From Vibrio rumoiensis 1S-45 (GTDB lineage Bacteria; Pseudomonadota; Gammaproteobacteria; Enterobacterales; Vibrionaceae), in contig NZ_AJYK02000020.1 of the NCBI RefSeq assembly GCF_000286955.2, positions 25,012 through 89,011 of the forward strand: 64,000 nt of DNA, given 5' to 3'. Below the pieces are notes generated by a model, which was not told where the DNA came from, did no database searches, and was given only the letters and a program-made list of their open reading frames with translations. Made by a program: the position numbers and the translations under genes. Each line of letters begins with the position of its first letter. The stretch's first letter is position 1. Below, in pieces: positions 57,656 to 64,000 of this stretch.

Positions 57656-58996
57656 ATGTCGGTTTATAATACCCTGTGTTTCCTATCGTTTGCCGCGATG
57701 GTCATTGCTTTAATCAATAGTAAGTTTGGTCGCATGCAAACCACTATTGCAATTACCGCCGGTGCTATGGTGCTGTCACTGTTTATTTTAATTGCAGGCC
57801 ATAGTGGTTGGTTTAACTTAGTGGATATCGCCTCTAAGACAATGGCTGAAATCAATTTCGAAAGCTTTTTATTAAATGGTATTTTAGGCTTCTTATTATT
57901 TGCTGGTGGACTCGGAATTAAACTTCCACATTTTGCTGATCAAAAATGGGAAATTACGATATTAGCCCTTGGCTCCACACTGTTTTCTACCTTCTTTATT
58001 GGCTTTGCTCTTTACGGCATCTGTGACCTTATCAATATCCGTATCGACCTCGTTTTCTGTTTATTATTTGGCGCATTAATCTCCCCAACCGATCCTATCG
58101 CTGTACTGGCTATCGTTAAGAAGCTTCACGCCCCTCAACGTATCTCAACCCAAATTGAAGGTGAGTCATTGTTTAATGATGGCTTTGGCTTAGTAATTTT
58201 CGTCACCATATTCACCGTCGCATTTAGCGGTCATGCTCCAACCGTTGGTGGTGTTATCACCCTCTTCTTGCAAGAAGCCGTTGGCGGTATTGCTTATGGT
58301 TTTGTTTTAGGATTAATATTCCATTACCTCATCAGCTCCACCAATGATCATTCAATGGAACTACTTTTGATGATCTGTATTCCAACCGCAGGTTATGCTT
58401 TTGCTGAAACACTCGAAGTTTCTGGTCCTCTTGCGATGGTGGTATCGAGTATTATGATTGGTAACTGGACCCGTTATGTTGGCTTTTCAAAAGAAAGTAC
58501 CGAGCACATGGATCACTTTTGGGAGCTGGTCGATGAATTCTTAAATGGTATTTTGTTCTTACTCATCGGCCTTTCTATGTTGTTATTCCAATTCCACTCA
58601 GAAGATTGGATTATGATGGCAATTGCGGTTCCATTAGTATTACTAAGCCGTTTCTTAAGTGTTTGGATACCTTATGTTGGGTTTAAGCGTTATAGAAAGT
58701 ATAACCCTTGGTCTGTTAAGATCTTAACTTGGGGCGGATTACGTGGTGGCTTGGCTTTAGCGATGGCATTATCGATCCCACAAGGCCAATACTTCGTTAC
58801 AGACTTAAATATTGATGTAAAAGAAATCATCATGGTGATGACTTATGCTGTAGTGGTGTTCTCCATTTTAGTACAAGGCTCCACGATTACACCAATGATC
58901 AATAAAGCCAAAGTTGTTCAAACTCAGATGGAAGAAGCTGAAAAATTACAGGCTCAAGTGAAAGTTTCCGAAGAGACTACAAATAAAGAAGCGTAA
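57656..58996 (+). CDS. CPA1-family Na+/H+ antiporter (NhaP/NhaA-like exchanger domain)
   Basis: Monovalent cation:proton antiporter of the CPA1 (NhaP) family, 446 aa, with about 12 transmembrane helices. The discontinuous-helix and ion-binding signatures SPTDPIAV (about 142-149) and EGESLFNDG (about 168-176) are present, as is the later TWGGLRGGLALAMALS segment near 362. A short cytoplasmic tail is Glu/Lys-rich. Selectivity (Na+, K+ or Li+) cannot be read from the sequence. ATG 57656 has AAGG 8 nt upstream. It is divergent from metH and convergent with metA; the 279-bp spacer with metH holds the MetJ boxes. Confidence 0.92.
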   Translation: MSVYNTLCFLSFAAMVIALINSKFGRMQTTIAITAGAMVLSLFILIAGHSGWFNLVDIASKTMAEINFESFLLNGILGFLLFAGGLGIKLPHFADQKWEITILALGSTLFSTFFIGFALYGICDLINIRIDLVFCLLFGALISPTDPIAVLAIVKKLHAPQRISTQIEGESLFNDGFGLVIFVTIFTVAFSGHAPTVGGVITLFLQEAVGGIAYGFVLGLIFHYLISSTNDHSMELLLMICIPTAGYAFAETLEVSGPLAMVVSSIMIGNWTRYVGFSKESTEHMDHFWELVDEFLNGILFLLIGLSMLLFQFHSEDWIMMAIAVPLVLLSRFLSVWIPYVGFKRYRKYNPWSVKILTWGGLRGGLALAMALSIPQGQYFVTDLNIDVKEIIMVMTYAVVVFSILVQGSTITPMINKAKVVQTQMEEAEKLQAQVKVSEETTNKEA

Positions 58997-59017
58997 TACT
59001 TAGCTACGCTAAAATCT

Positions 59018-59053
59018 AAAAAAGCAGCGAAGTTTGAAATTCGCTGCTTTTTT
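59018..59053. terminator. Bidirectional terminator between antiporter gene and metA
   Basis: A 14-bp stem (59018-59031 with 59040-59053: AAAAAAGCAGCGAA and its complement) with an 8-nt loop gives T-runs on both strands, ending both convergent genes. Confidence 0.88.
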
Positions 59054-59079
59054 TGTATCTGCTACATACCACTTTCTAA

Positions 59080-60021
59080 TCAATCATCTTTGGTAAAATT
59101 ATCGACAGAAAAATGCTCCAGATCGTATGGCGTTTGTTGGTAAACACAATAATTTAACCAGTTAGCAAACAACAAATGCCCATGACTTCTCCAACTGGCA
59201 ATCGGTGGATTGTCTGGATTGTCATTCGGATAATAGTTTACTGGAATCGTTGGATCCATCCCTTCCGCCAGATCCCTTACATATTCATTGTGTAAGGTGT
59301 GTGCATCGTATTCAGGGTGCCCGGTGACAAATACATTCCGTTTATCTTTGGTACTCGCGAGATAAACACCGGCATCATCAGAAACTGCCAGAATATCCAA
59401 GTCTGTATGTTGATTTAAGTACTCGGCTGTAAAATCAGCATAACGAGAATGAGGCGCAAGAAAGCTGTCATCAAACCCTCTCATTACCGGATGAAACTCA
59501 CTCATTACTTTATGGTAATACACACCAGACAACTTTTCTTTGCGTGTACGCTTAGGTAGGTTATACAGCAGTTTTAATCCTGCTTGAGCAGCCCAACAAA
59601 CATAAAGAGTGGAAGTAACATGATCTTTCGCCCATTCCATGATGGTTTGTAAATGATCCCAGTAGGCAACATCTTCAAACTGTACTAACCCCAATGGTGC
59701 TCCGGTAATAATCAGACCATCAAAATTTCGATTTTTCACCATATCAAATTGGCGATAGAAATTATTTAAATGCTCTTCAGGCGTGTTTTTACTTGGTCTG
59801 TCATCAATGCGTAATAGTTCAATATCCACTTGCAGTGGGCTATTAGAAAGCAATCGAAGGAATTGAGTTTCAGTTTCAATCTTCTTAGGCATCAAATTAA
59901 GGATTAACACTTTGAGAGGACGAATCATCTGAGTTGTCGCCCGGCTTTCCGACATAATAAAGATACGCTCCTGACTTAAAATGTCGGAGGCTGGTAGCTG
60001 ATCGGGAATCTTAATAGGCAT
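59080..60021 (-). CDS. metA: Homoserine O-succinyltransferase (MetA)
   Basis: First committed enzyme of methionine synthesis: acylates homoserine. From ATG 60021 (SD GGAGAGAG) it is 313 aa. Catalytic residues of the family: Cys142 (YVCWAAQAG), His235 and Glu237 (TGHPEYD). Most gammaproteobacterial MetA proteins use succinyl-CoA; acetyl-CoA specificity depends on a Gly/Glu at about position 111, here Gly111 (TGAPLG), which does not by itself exclude succinyl use. The promoter region contains tandem MetJ boxes, matching its role upstream of metH in the pathway. Confidence 0.95.
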   Translation of the reverse strand: MPIKIPDQLPASDILSQERIFIMSESRATTQMIRPLKVLILNLMPKKIETETQFLRLLSNSPLQVDIELLRIDDRPSKNTPEEHLNNFYRQFDMVKNRNFDGLIITGAPLGLVQFEDVAYWDHLQTIMEWAKDHVTSTLYVCWAAQAGLKLLYNLPKRTRKEKLSGVYYHKVMSEFHPVMRGFDDSFLAPHSRYADFTAEYLNQHTDLDILAVSDDAGVYLASTKDKRNVFVTGHPEYDAHTLHNEYVRDLAEGMDPTIPVNYYPNDNPDNPPIASWRSHGHLLFANWLNYCVYQQTPYDLEHFSVDNFTKDD

Positions 60022-60036
60022 TGCGCTCTCTCCATA

Positions 60037-60060
60037 AGCAATCTAGACGTCTAAACACCT
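60037..60060. promoter_or_regulatory. Triple MetJ operator upstream of metA
   Basis: AGCAATCT (5 of 8), AGACGTCT (8 of 8) and AAACACCT (5 of 8) are three contiguous met boxes, 16 to 39 bp before the ATG. They lie just downstream of a TATACT -10 candidate (60064-60069 on the minus strand), so MetJ would sit on the transcription start. Confidence 0.85.
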
Positions 60061-60136
60061 ATGAGTATATCAATCAAAAAACGAAAGTCGAGAAAGAATA
60101 TTCGTATATTCTCGGCGTAGGATAGGATTTTTACAC

Positions 60137-60167
60137 AAAAAAAAGCAGCGCATTGATAGCGCTGCTT
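60137..60167 (-). terminator. Rho-independent terminator after sspB
   Basis: A 9-bp stem AAGCAGCGC / GCGCTGCTT with a 7-nt loop is followed on the minus strand by eight T residues. Confidence 0.9.
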
Positions 60168-60186
60168 ATTTACTGTTATGGATTCG

Positions 60187-60663
60187 TTATTTAACGATCT
60201 TAAGACTAGGACGACCTTTTGGCTTCGCTTCTTCAGAAGATGCTTTTGCTGAAACATCTTCCGTTTCTTGTGTATCGACACTTGCTAAAGAAGATATTTG
60301 TTCTTCTTCCATGTTCGCTTCCATATCGGCAGCGTAACCGTCTTCAGGTTCAAACATTGTCCCTGCGCCATTTTCACGCGCATAAATAGCTTGTACAGCA
60401 TACATTGGAACAATAACTGAATGTGGACGACCACTAAAACGAGCATTGAACATAATGGTGTCATTACTGATTTCCAAATTACCCACTGCACGTGGTGCAA
60501 CATTTAAAATAATTTGGCCATCTTGTACAAACTCTAACGGGACACGTACACCTGGAAGATTAGCTTCAACCACAAGATGAGGCGTCAATTCGTTATCGAC
60601 TAACCATTCATAAAAAGCACGTACCAAATAGGGACGCCTTGGTGTCATCTTATCTATATCCAT
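60187..60663 (-). CDS. sspB: ClpXP adaptor protein SspB
   Basis: Adaptor that binds ssrA-tagged peptides and delivers them to the ClpXP protease. At 158 aa it has the conserved substrate-binding domain (MDIDKMTPRRPYLVRAFYEW, then RAVGNLEISND and YARENGAGTMFEPE), an acidic flexible linker (about 112-148) and the C-terminal ClpX-binding tail RPSLKIVK. It is 2 bp downstream of sspA, the conserved sspAB operon, and is followed by a strong terminator. Confidence 0.97.
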   Translation of the reverse strand: MDIDKMTPRRPYLVRAFYEWLVDNELTPHLVVEANLPGVRVPLEFVQDGQIILNVAPRAVGNLEISNDTIMFNARFSGRPHSVIVPMYAVQAIYARENGAGTMFEPEDGYAADMEANMEEEQISSLASVDTQETEDVSAKASSEEAKPKGRPSLKIVK

Positions 60664-60665
60664 TT

Positions 60666-61301
60666 CTATCGAACCAATCGCATTTCTCGTTCTGCTTCAG
60701 TTAAAGAAGCAAGGAATGAATCACGCTCAAATACACGGCTCATGTAGATTTTCAATTCTTTTGAACCTTGGCCTGACAATTCAATGCCAAGTGCAGGTAA
60801 ACGCCACAATAATGGAGCTAAGTAGCAATCGATTAAGCTAAATTCTTCACTCATGAAGTGCTCATATTCAGCAAAAATAGGCGCAAGTGTCAGTAAGTCA
60901 TTACGTAATTTATTACGTGCTGCTTCTGCTTCTTCAGGAGAACCTTTAACGATCTTCTCAGCTTGTGAATACCAATTACGCTCAATACGATACATCATCA
61001 AACGGCTGTTACCACGGGCAACCGGGTAAACAGGCATTAATGGTGGATGAGGGAAACGCTCATCAAGGTATTCCATAATGATGTTTGAATTGTAAAGAGC
61101 AAGCTCACGATCAATCAACGTTGGGACAGACTTGTATGGGTTCAGTTCGATCAATTCAGCAGGTAAGTTATCTTCATCGACAAGTTCAACTTCAACACTT
61201 ACGCCTTTTTCAGCTAAAACAATACGCACCTGATGGCTATACATGTCTGAAGCACTTGAAAATAGAGTCATCACAGAACGTTTATTGGCAGCTACAGCCA
61301 T
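60666..61301 (-). CDS. sspA: Stringent starvation protein A (SspA)
   Basis: Glutathione S-transferase-fold protein that binds RNA polymerase and alters promoter use under starvation and acid stress; it lacks GST activity. From ATG 61301 it is 211 aa, starting MAVAANKRSVMTLFS as in E. coli; GGAGG lies 8 nt upstream. The N-terminal thioredoxin-like domain (YSHQVRIVLAEKGV) is followed by the all-helical domain with the surface-exposed PHPPLMPVYP region, the part known to contact sigma and RNAP. The conserved end EAEREMRL is present. Downstream of the pet operon. Confidence 0.97.
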   Translation of the reverse strand: MAVAANKRSVMTLFSSASDMYSHQVRIVLAEKGVSVEVELVDEDNLPAELIELNPYKSVPTLIDRELALYNSNIIMEYLDERFPHPPLMPVYPVARGNSRLMMYRIERNWYSQAEKIVKGSPEEAEAARNKLRNDLLTLAPIFAEYEHFMSEEFSLIDCYLAPLLWRLPALGIELSGQGSKELKIYMSRVFERDSFLASLTEAEREMRLVR

Positions 61302-61328
61302 TGAGAAGCCCTCCAGCATACTTTAAAT

Positions 61329-61357
61329 AAAAAAGAATGGAGGCTAATGCCTCCATT
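61329..61357 (-). terminator. Rho-independent terminator after petABC
   Basis: A 9-bp perfect stem AATGGAGGC / GCCTCCATT with a 4-nt loop is followed on the minus strand by CTTTTTTATTT. It lies between petC and sspA, so sspA should have its own promoter. Confidence 0.85.
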
Positions 61358-61425
61358 ACACAAAAATTAGCAAGAAATTTTACCACAACTGTTCACATTC
61401 AGGCTAATTTTTATTCTTAGCCCGA

Positions 61426-62166
61426 TTAATGAACGTCGCGCCAGTATTCTTTCTTCAGCAATACCACGATAACAGTGAAGATTGCTAAGAATGCCATAAC
61501 CCACCAACCAAGCGAATGACGCTCTAATTTAACTGGGTCACCAGAGTACTCTAAGAAGTTAACAAGGTCGCGAACCGTATTGTCATACTCTTCTGCTGTT
61601 AACTCTCCAAGCTTCTCAACTTTGGTACTTGTCACGGCTTGGTGTTCTTTACCATCAACAGTCGTGGTGGTGTACACAGGTTGAGGAATACCTTGTAATC
61701 CTTCTAACACATGCGGCATACCAACGTTAGGGAAAGTAACGTTATTCACACCAAATGGACGTGAAGGATCCGCATAGAAAGAACGAAGATAAGTATATAA
61801 CCAATCAACACCACGAACTCGAGCCACCAAAGTTAAATCAGGTGGTGGAGCACCAAACCATTTTGCAGCACTATCGGCTGGGATCGCATTTGTCATGAGA
61901 TCACCAATTTTTGCTTTAGGATCAAACATCAGATTTTCTTTCATCAAATCATCTGGAATGCCTAAGTCTGTTGCAACACGCTGATAACGCTGGTACTGGG
62001 TTGAGTGACAAGCTGAACAGTAGTTCATAAAAGTCTTTGCACCACGTTGCAAAGACGCTTGATCCGTTAAGTCATTATTGGCTTTATCAAGGTGAACGTT
62101 ACCACCTGCTGCCATTACAGATAACGGCAGCATGAAACTAAAAAGTCCTACAATCCACTTTTTCAT
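61426..62166 (-). CDS. petC: Ubiquinol-cytochrome c reductase cytochrome c1 subunit PetC
   Basis: Membrane-anchored cytochrome c1 of the bc1 complex (complex III); it accepts electrons from the Rieske centre and passes them to soluble cytochrome c. At 246 aa it has a signal peptide (about 1-19), haem c motif CSACH (C50, C53, H54), likely axial Met150 (VGMPHVL), PDLTLVARVRG segment, and a C-terminal membrane anchor (about 220-240) ending in KKEYWRDVH. The ATG overlaps the petB TGA (ATGA), so translation is coupled. Confidence 0.96.
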   Translation of the reverse strand: MKKWIVGLFSFMLPLSVMAAGGNVHLDKANNDLTDQASLQRGAKTFMNYCSACHSTQYQRYQRVATDLGIPDDLMKENLMFDPKAKIGDLMTNAIPADSAAKWFGAPPPDLTLVARVRGVDWLYTYLRSFYADPSRPFGVNNVTFPNVGMPHVLEGLQGIPQPVYTTTTVDGKEHQAVTSTKVEKLGELTAEEYDNTVRDLVNFLEYSGDPVKLERHSLGWWVMAFLAIFTVIVVLLKKEYWRDVH

Positions 62167-63431
62167 TTGAATGTTACCCTCTCTGGTAATGGTTTCGTTG
62201 CTTCATTTTTACTGTAGAAAAACAGCAAAATAAAGAACATGAAATAACCTAAGCTGAAAATCTGTGCCAACAATGTGTAGAGCGCAGTTGCAGGTAAGGT
62301 ACCCAGTACACCAAGAGCAATAAAGCAAATTACAAACTGAATAATATTCACTAAGTGCCACTTGCTACGGTAACGATATGAACGAACTTTACAACGGTCA
62401 AACCAAGGTAATAGGAACAAGAACACGATAGATGCGCCCATTGCTGCCACGCCCAATAGCTTATCAGGAACCGCACGCAAGATGGCGTAAAACGGTGTGA
62501 AGTACCATACCGGAGCAATATGCTCAGGAGTTTTCAGCGGGTTTGCAGCTTCAAAGTTAGGCGGCTCAAGGAAGTACCCACCCATCTCAGGGTTAAAGAA
62601 CAGCACATAACAGAAAAGGATTAAGAAACCAGCAACACCCACCATATCTTTGACGGTTCCGTATGGATGGAACGGTACTGAGTCTTGGATGTTGTACTTC
62701 GTTGTAAATTGCTTGTGGAATGCAAACTGCGTTTTATGTTCGCCGTTATCATCCGGTTTTTTTGGTATTTTAGTTTCAATACCATCTGGGTTATTTGAGC
62801 CCACTTCATGCAAGGCCAGTACATGCAGTACCACTAATAGTAATAATACGATAGGTAATGCTATGACGTGCAAAGCAAAGAAACGGTTTAACGTTGCGCC
62901 AGAGATAACATAGTCACCACGAATCCACAAAGTTAGATCATCACCAATAACTGGAATAGCGCCAAACAGTGAGATAATTACCTGTGCACCCCAGTAAGAC
63001 ATTTGCCCCCAAGGTAATAAGTAACCCATGAAAGCTTCAGCCATCAACACTAAGAAGATAAGCATGCCGAAGATCCACAGTAGTTCACGTGGCTTTTGGT
63101 ATGAACCGTAGATCAATCCACGGAACATATGTAAATACACCACAACAAAGAATGCAGAAGCACCAGTTGAATGCATATAACGTAATAACCAGCCGTATTC
63201 CACATCACGCATGATGTATTCTACAGAGGCAAATGCACCATCACCAGATGGTACGTAATTCATAGTTAACCAGATCCCAGTTAAGATCTGATTCACCAAT
63301 ACCAACATAGCTAAAGAACCAAAAAGGTACCAAAAGTTGAAGTTCTTAGGCATAGGGTATTCAGAAAGATGCTTTTTATAAGCATCCATCACAGGTAGAC
63401 GTTTTTCTACCCAATCAAGTAAGGCTTGCAT
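62163..63431 (-). CDS. petB: Cytochrome b subunit of bc1 complex, PetB
   Basis: Eight-helix cytochrome b with both quinone sites; 422 aa. Haem ligands are H87 and H101, and H188 and H203. The second pair is spaced 15 residues apart rather than the 14 of mitochondrial and alphaproteobacterial forms. The Qo-site motif reads PVWY (307-310) instead of PEWY. The Pro-Trp motif YLLPWGQMSYW near 137 and GSNNPDG near 211 are conserved. It overlaps petA and petC by shared stop/start bases. It couples quinol oxidation to proton release across the inner membrane. Confidence 0.96.
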   Translation of the reverse strand: MQALLDWVEKRLPVMDAYKKHLSEYPMPKNFNFWYLFGSLAMLVLVNQILTGIWLTMNYVPSGDGAFASVEYIMRDVEYGWLLRYMHSTGASAFFVVVYLHMFRGLIYGSYQKPRELLWIFGMLIFLVLMAEAFMGYLLPWGQMSYWGAQVIISLFGAIPVIGDDLTLWIRGDYVISGATLNRFFALHVIALPIVLLLLVVLHVLALHEVGSNNPDGIETKIPKKPDDNGEHKTQFAFHKQFTTKYNIQDSVPFHPYGTVKDMVGVAGFLILFCYVLFFNPEMGGYFLEPPNFEAANPLKTPEHIAPVWYFTPFYAILRAVPDKLLGVAAMGASIVFLFLLPWFDRCKVRSYRYRSKWHLVNIIQFVICFIALGVLGTLPATALYTLLAQIFSLGYFMFFILLFFYSKNEATKPLPERVTFK

Positions 63432-64000
63432 CAGGCTTCCCCTCCACGGCTCTCACCAATGATAATACGCGTATCCGTCAGATATCCGTGCTCTGGCACA
63501 ACAAGGTTCAGAGGTGCTGGTACGCCTTGGAAAACGCGACCGGCTAAATCAAATTTAGAACCGTGACATGGACAGAAGAAACCGGATTGCACACCTTGTA
63601 CTTGTTCACTAAAAGTGTCTGGTAAGTAGGTTGGTGAACAACCAAGGTGAGTACAAATACCAACAGCAACAAAATATTCAGGTTTTATCGAACGATAAAC
63701 ATTATGAGCATATTCTGGTTGCTGCTCTTGTTCTGATTGAGGATCTCGTAATTTATCAGCTAAAGAGTCCAATTCAGCTAAAGTAGATTTAGAACGACGA
63801 ACGACCCACACTGGTTTACCACGCCATTCAACGCGAACCAGTTGGCCCTCTTCTAACTTACTAATATCCACTTCTACAGGTGCACCAGCAGCTTTCGCTC
63901 TTTCACTTGGATTCCAAGATTTAATAAAAGGCACGGCTACTGCCACTGCTCCAATCCCACCAACAACTGCTGTTGTGGCAGTCAAAAAGCGCCGACGGCC
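63431..64000 (-). CDS. petA: Rieske iron-sulphur subunit of bc1 complex, PetA (5' truncated)
   Basis: 2Fe-2S Rieske protein that moves electrons from quinol to cytochrome c1. The frame runs off the window end. The outermost codons read GRRRFLTATT, a twin-arginine (Tat) signal, so the TTG at 63985 is an internal Leu codon, not the start. A membrane anchor follows (VVGGIGAVAVAVPF). Cluster ligands are in CTHLGC and CPCHG, and GSKFD follows the second. The last base pairs overlap the petB start. Only a few N-terminal residues should be missing compared with the usual length of about 196 aa. Confidence 0.95.
   Translation of the reverse strand, partial: GRRRFLTATTAVVGGIGAVAVAVPFIKSWNPSERAKAAGAPVEVDISKLEEGQLVRVEWRGKPVWVVRRSKSTLAELDSLADKLRDPQSEQEQQPEYAHNVYRSIKPEYFVAVGICTHLGCSPTYLPDTFSEQVQGVQSGFFCPCHGSKFDLAGRVFQGVPAPLNLVVPEHGYLTDTRIIIGESRGGEA

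Noticed and set aside
63985..63985. TTG as start of petA
   Set aside because: Codons upstream to the window edge continue the Tat signal (GRRRFL), so the true start lies outside the window.

Overview
The window is chromosomal DNA from a member of the Vibrionaceae, close to Vibrio in the broad sense. Three things point there: gene order, protein family membership, and a complete MSHA type IV pilus locus between mreB and ssb followed by qstR, galU, uvrA, a PglL-type oligosaccharyltransferase, lysC and metH. That order is a Vibrio backbone signature. Base composition is moderately AT-rich. The species cannot be named from sequence alone. No rRNA, tRNA, CRISPR array, insertion sequence or prophage was seen. 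The window is almost entirely core genome.

Layout. 1-7666 (+): envelope and nitrogen-PTS cluster: yrbG (5' truncated by the window edge), kdsD, kdsC, lptC, lptA, lptB, rpoN, hpf, ptsN, rapZ, npr. These make the Kdo precursor, move LPS to the outer membrane, and supply sigma-54 with its PTS-Ntr neighbours. 7782-9152: mgtE. 9225-13586: the TldD/TldE (PmbA) protease pair flanking darP, and a nitrilase-family amidase. 13657-22250 (-): mreB-mreC-mreD-maf-rng-yhdP, reading on into the amidase and tldD as one long shape/division operon.

22423-42656 (-): MSHA pilus locus in two blocks. The secretion/assembly block is csrD(mshH)-mshI-J-K-L-M-N-E-G-F. The structural block is mshB-mshA-mshA2-mshC-D-O-P-Q. 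The major pilin gene is duplicated in tandem, with a rho-independent terminator between the copies. mshQ is a large modular surface protein with two related solenoid-like modules.

42865-53534: ssb (-), then qstR (competence regulator), galU, uvrA (with a perfect LexA box in its promoter) and pglL on +, a class V aminotransferase on -, and lysC on + behind a lysine riboswitch. 53684-60021: metH (-), a CPA1 Na+/H+ antiporter (+) and metA (-). Both met genes carry MetJ operators. 60187-64000 (-): sspB, sspA and the cytochrome bc1 operon petC-petB-petA; petA is truncated at its 5' end by the window edge.

I see no wholly novel system. The most unusual features are the duplicated, separately terminated MSHA pilin; the two-module MshQ with an AT-rich patch; a sigma-54-like -24/-12 element on the rpoN start codon; and the neighbouring PglL glycosyltransferase, which may modify pilins. 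Several start codons were moved from the longest open frame to positions supported by Shine-Dalgarno (SD) spacing and family N-termini.
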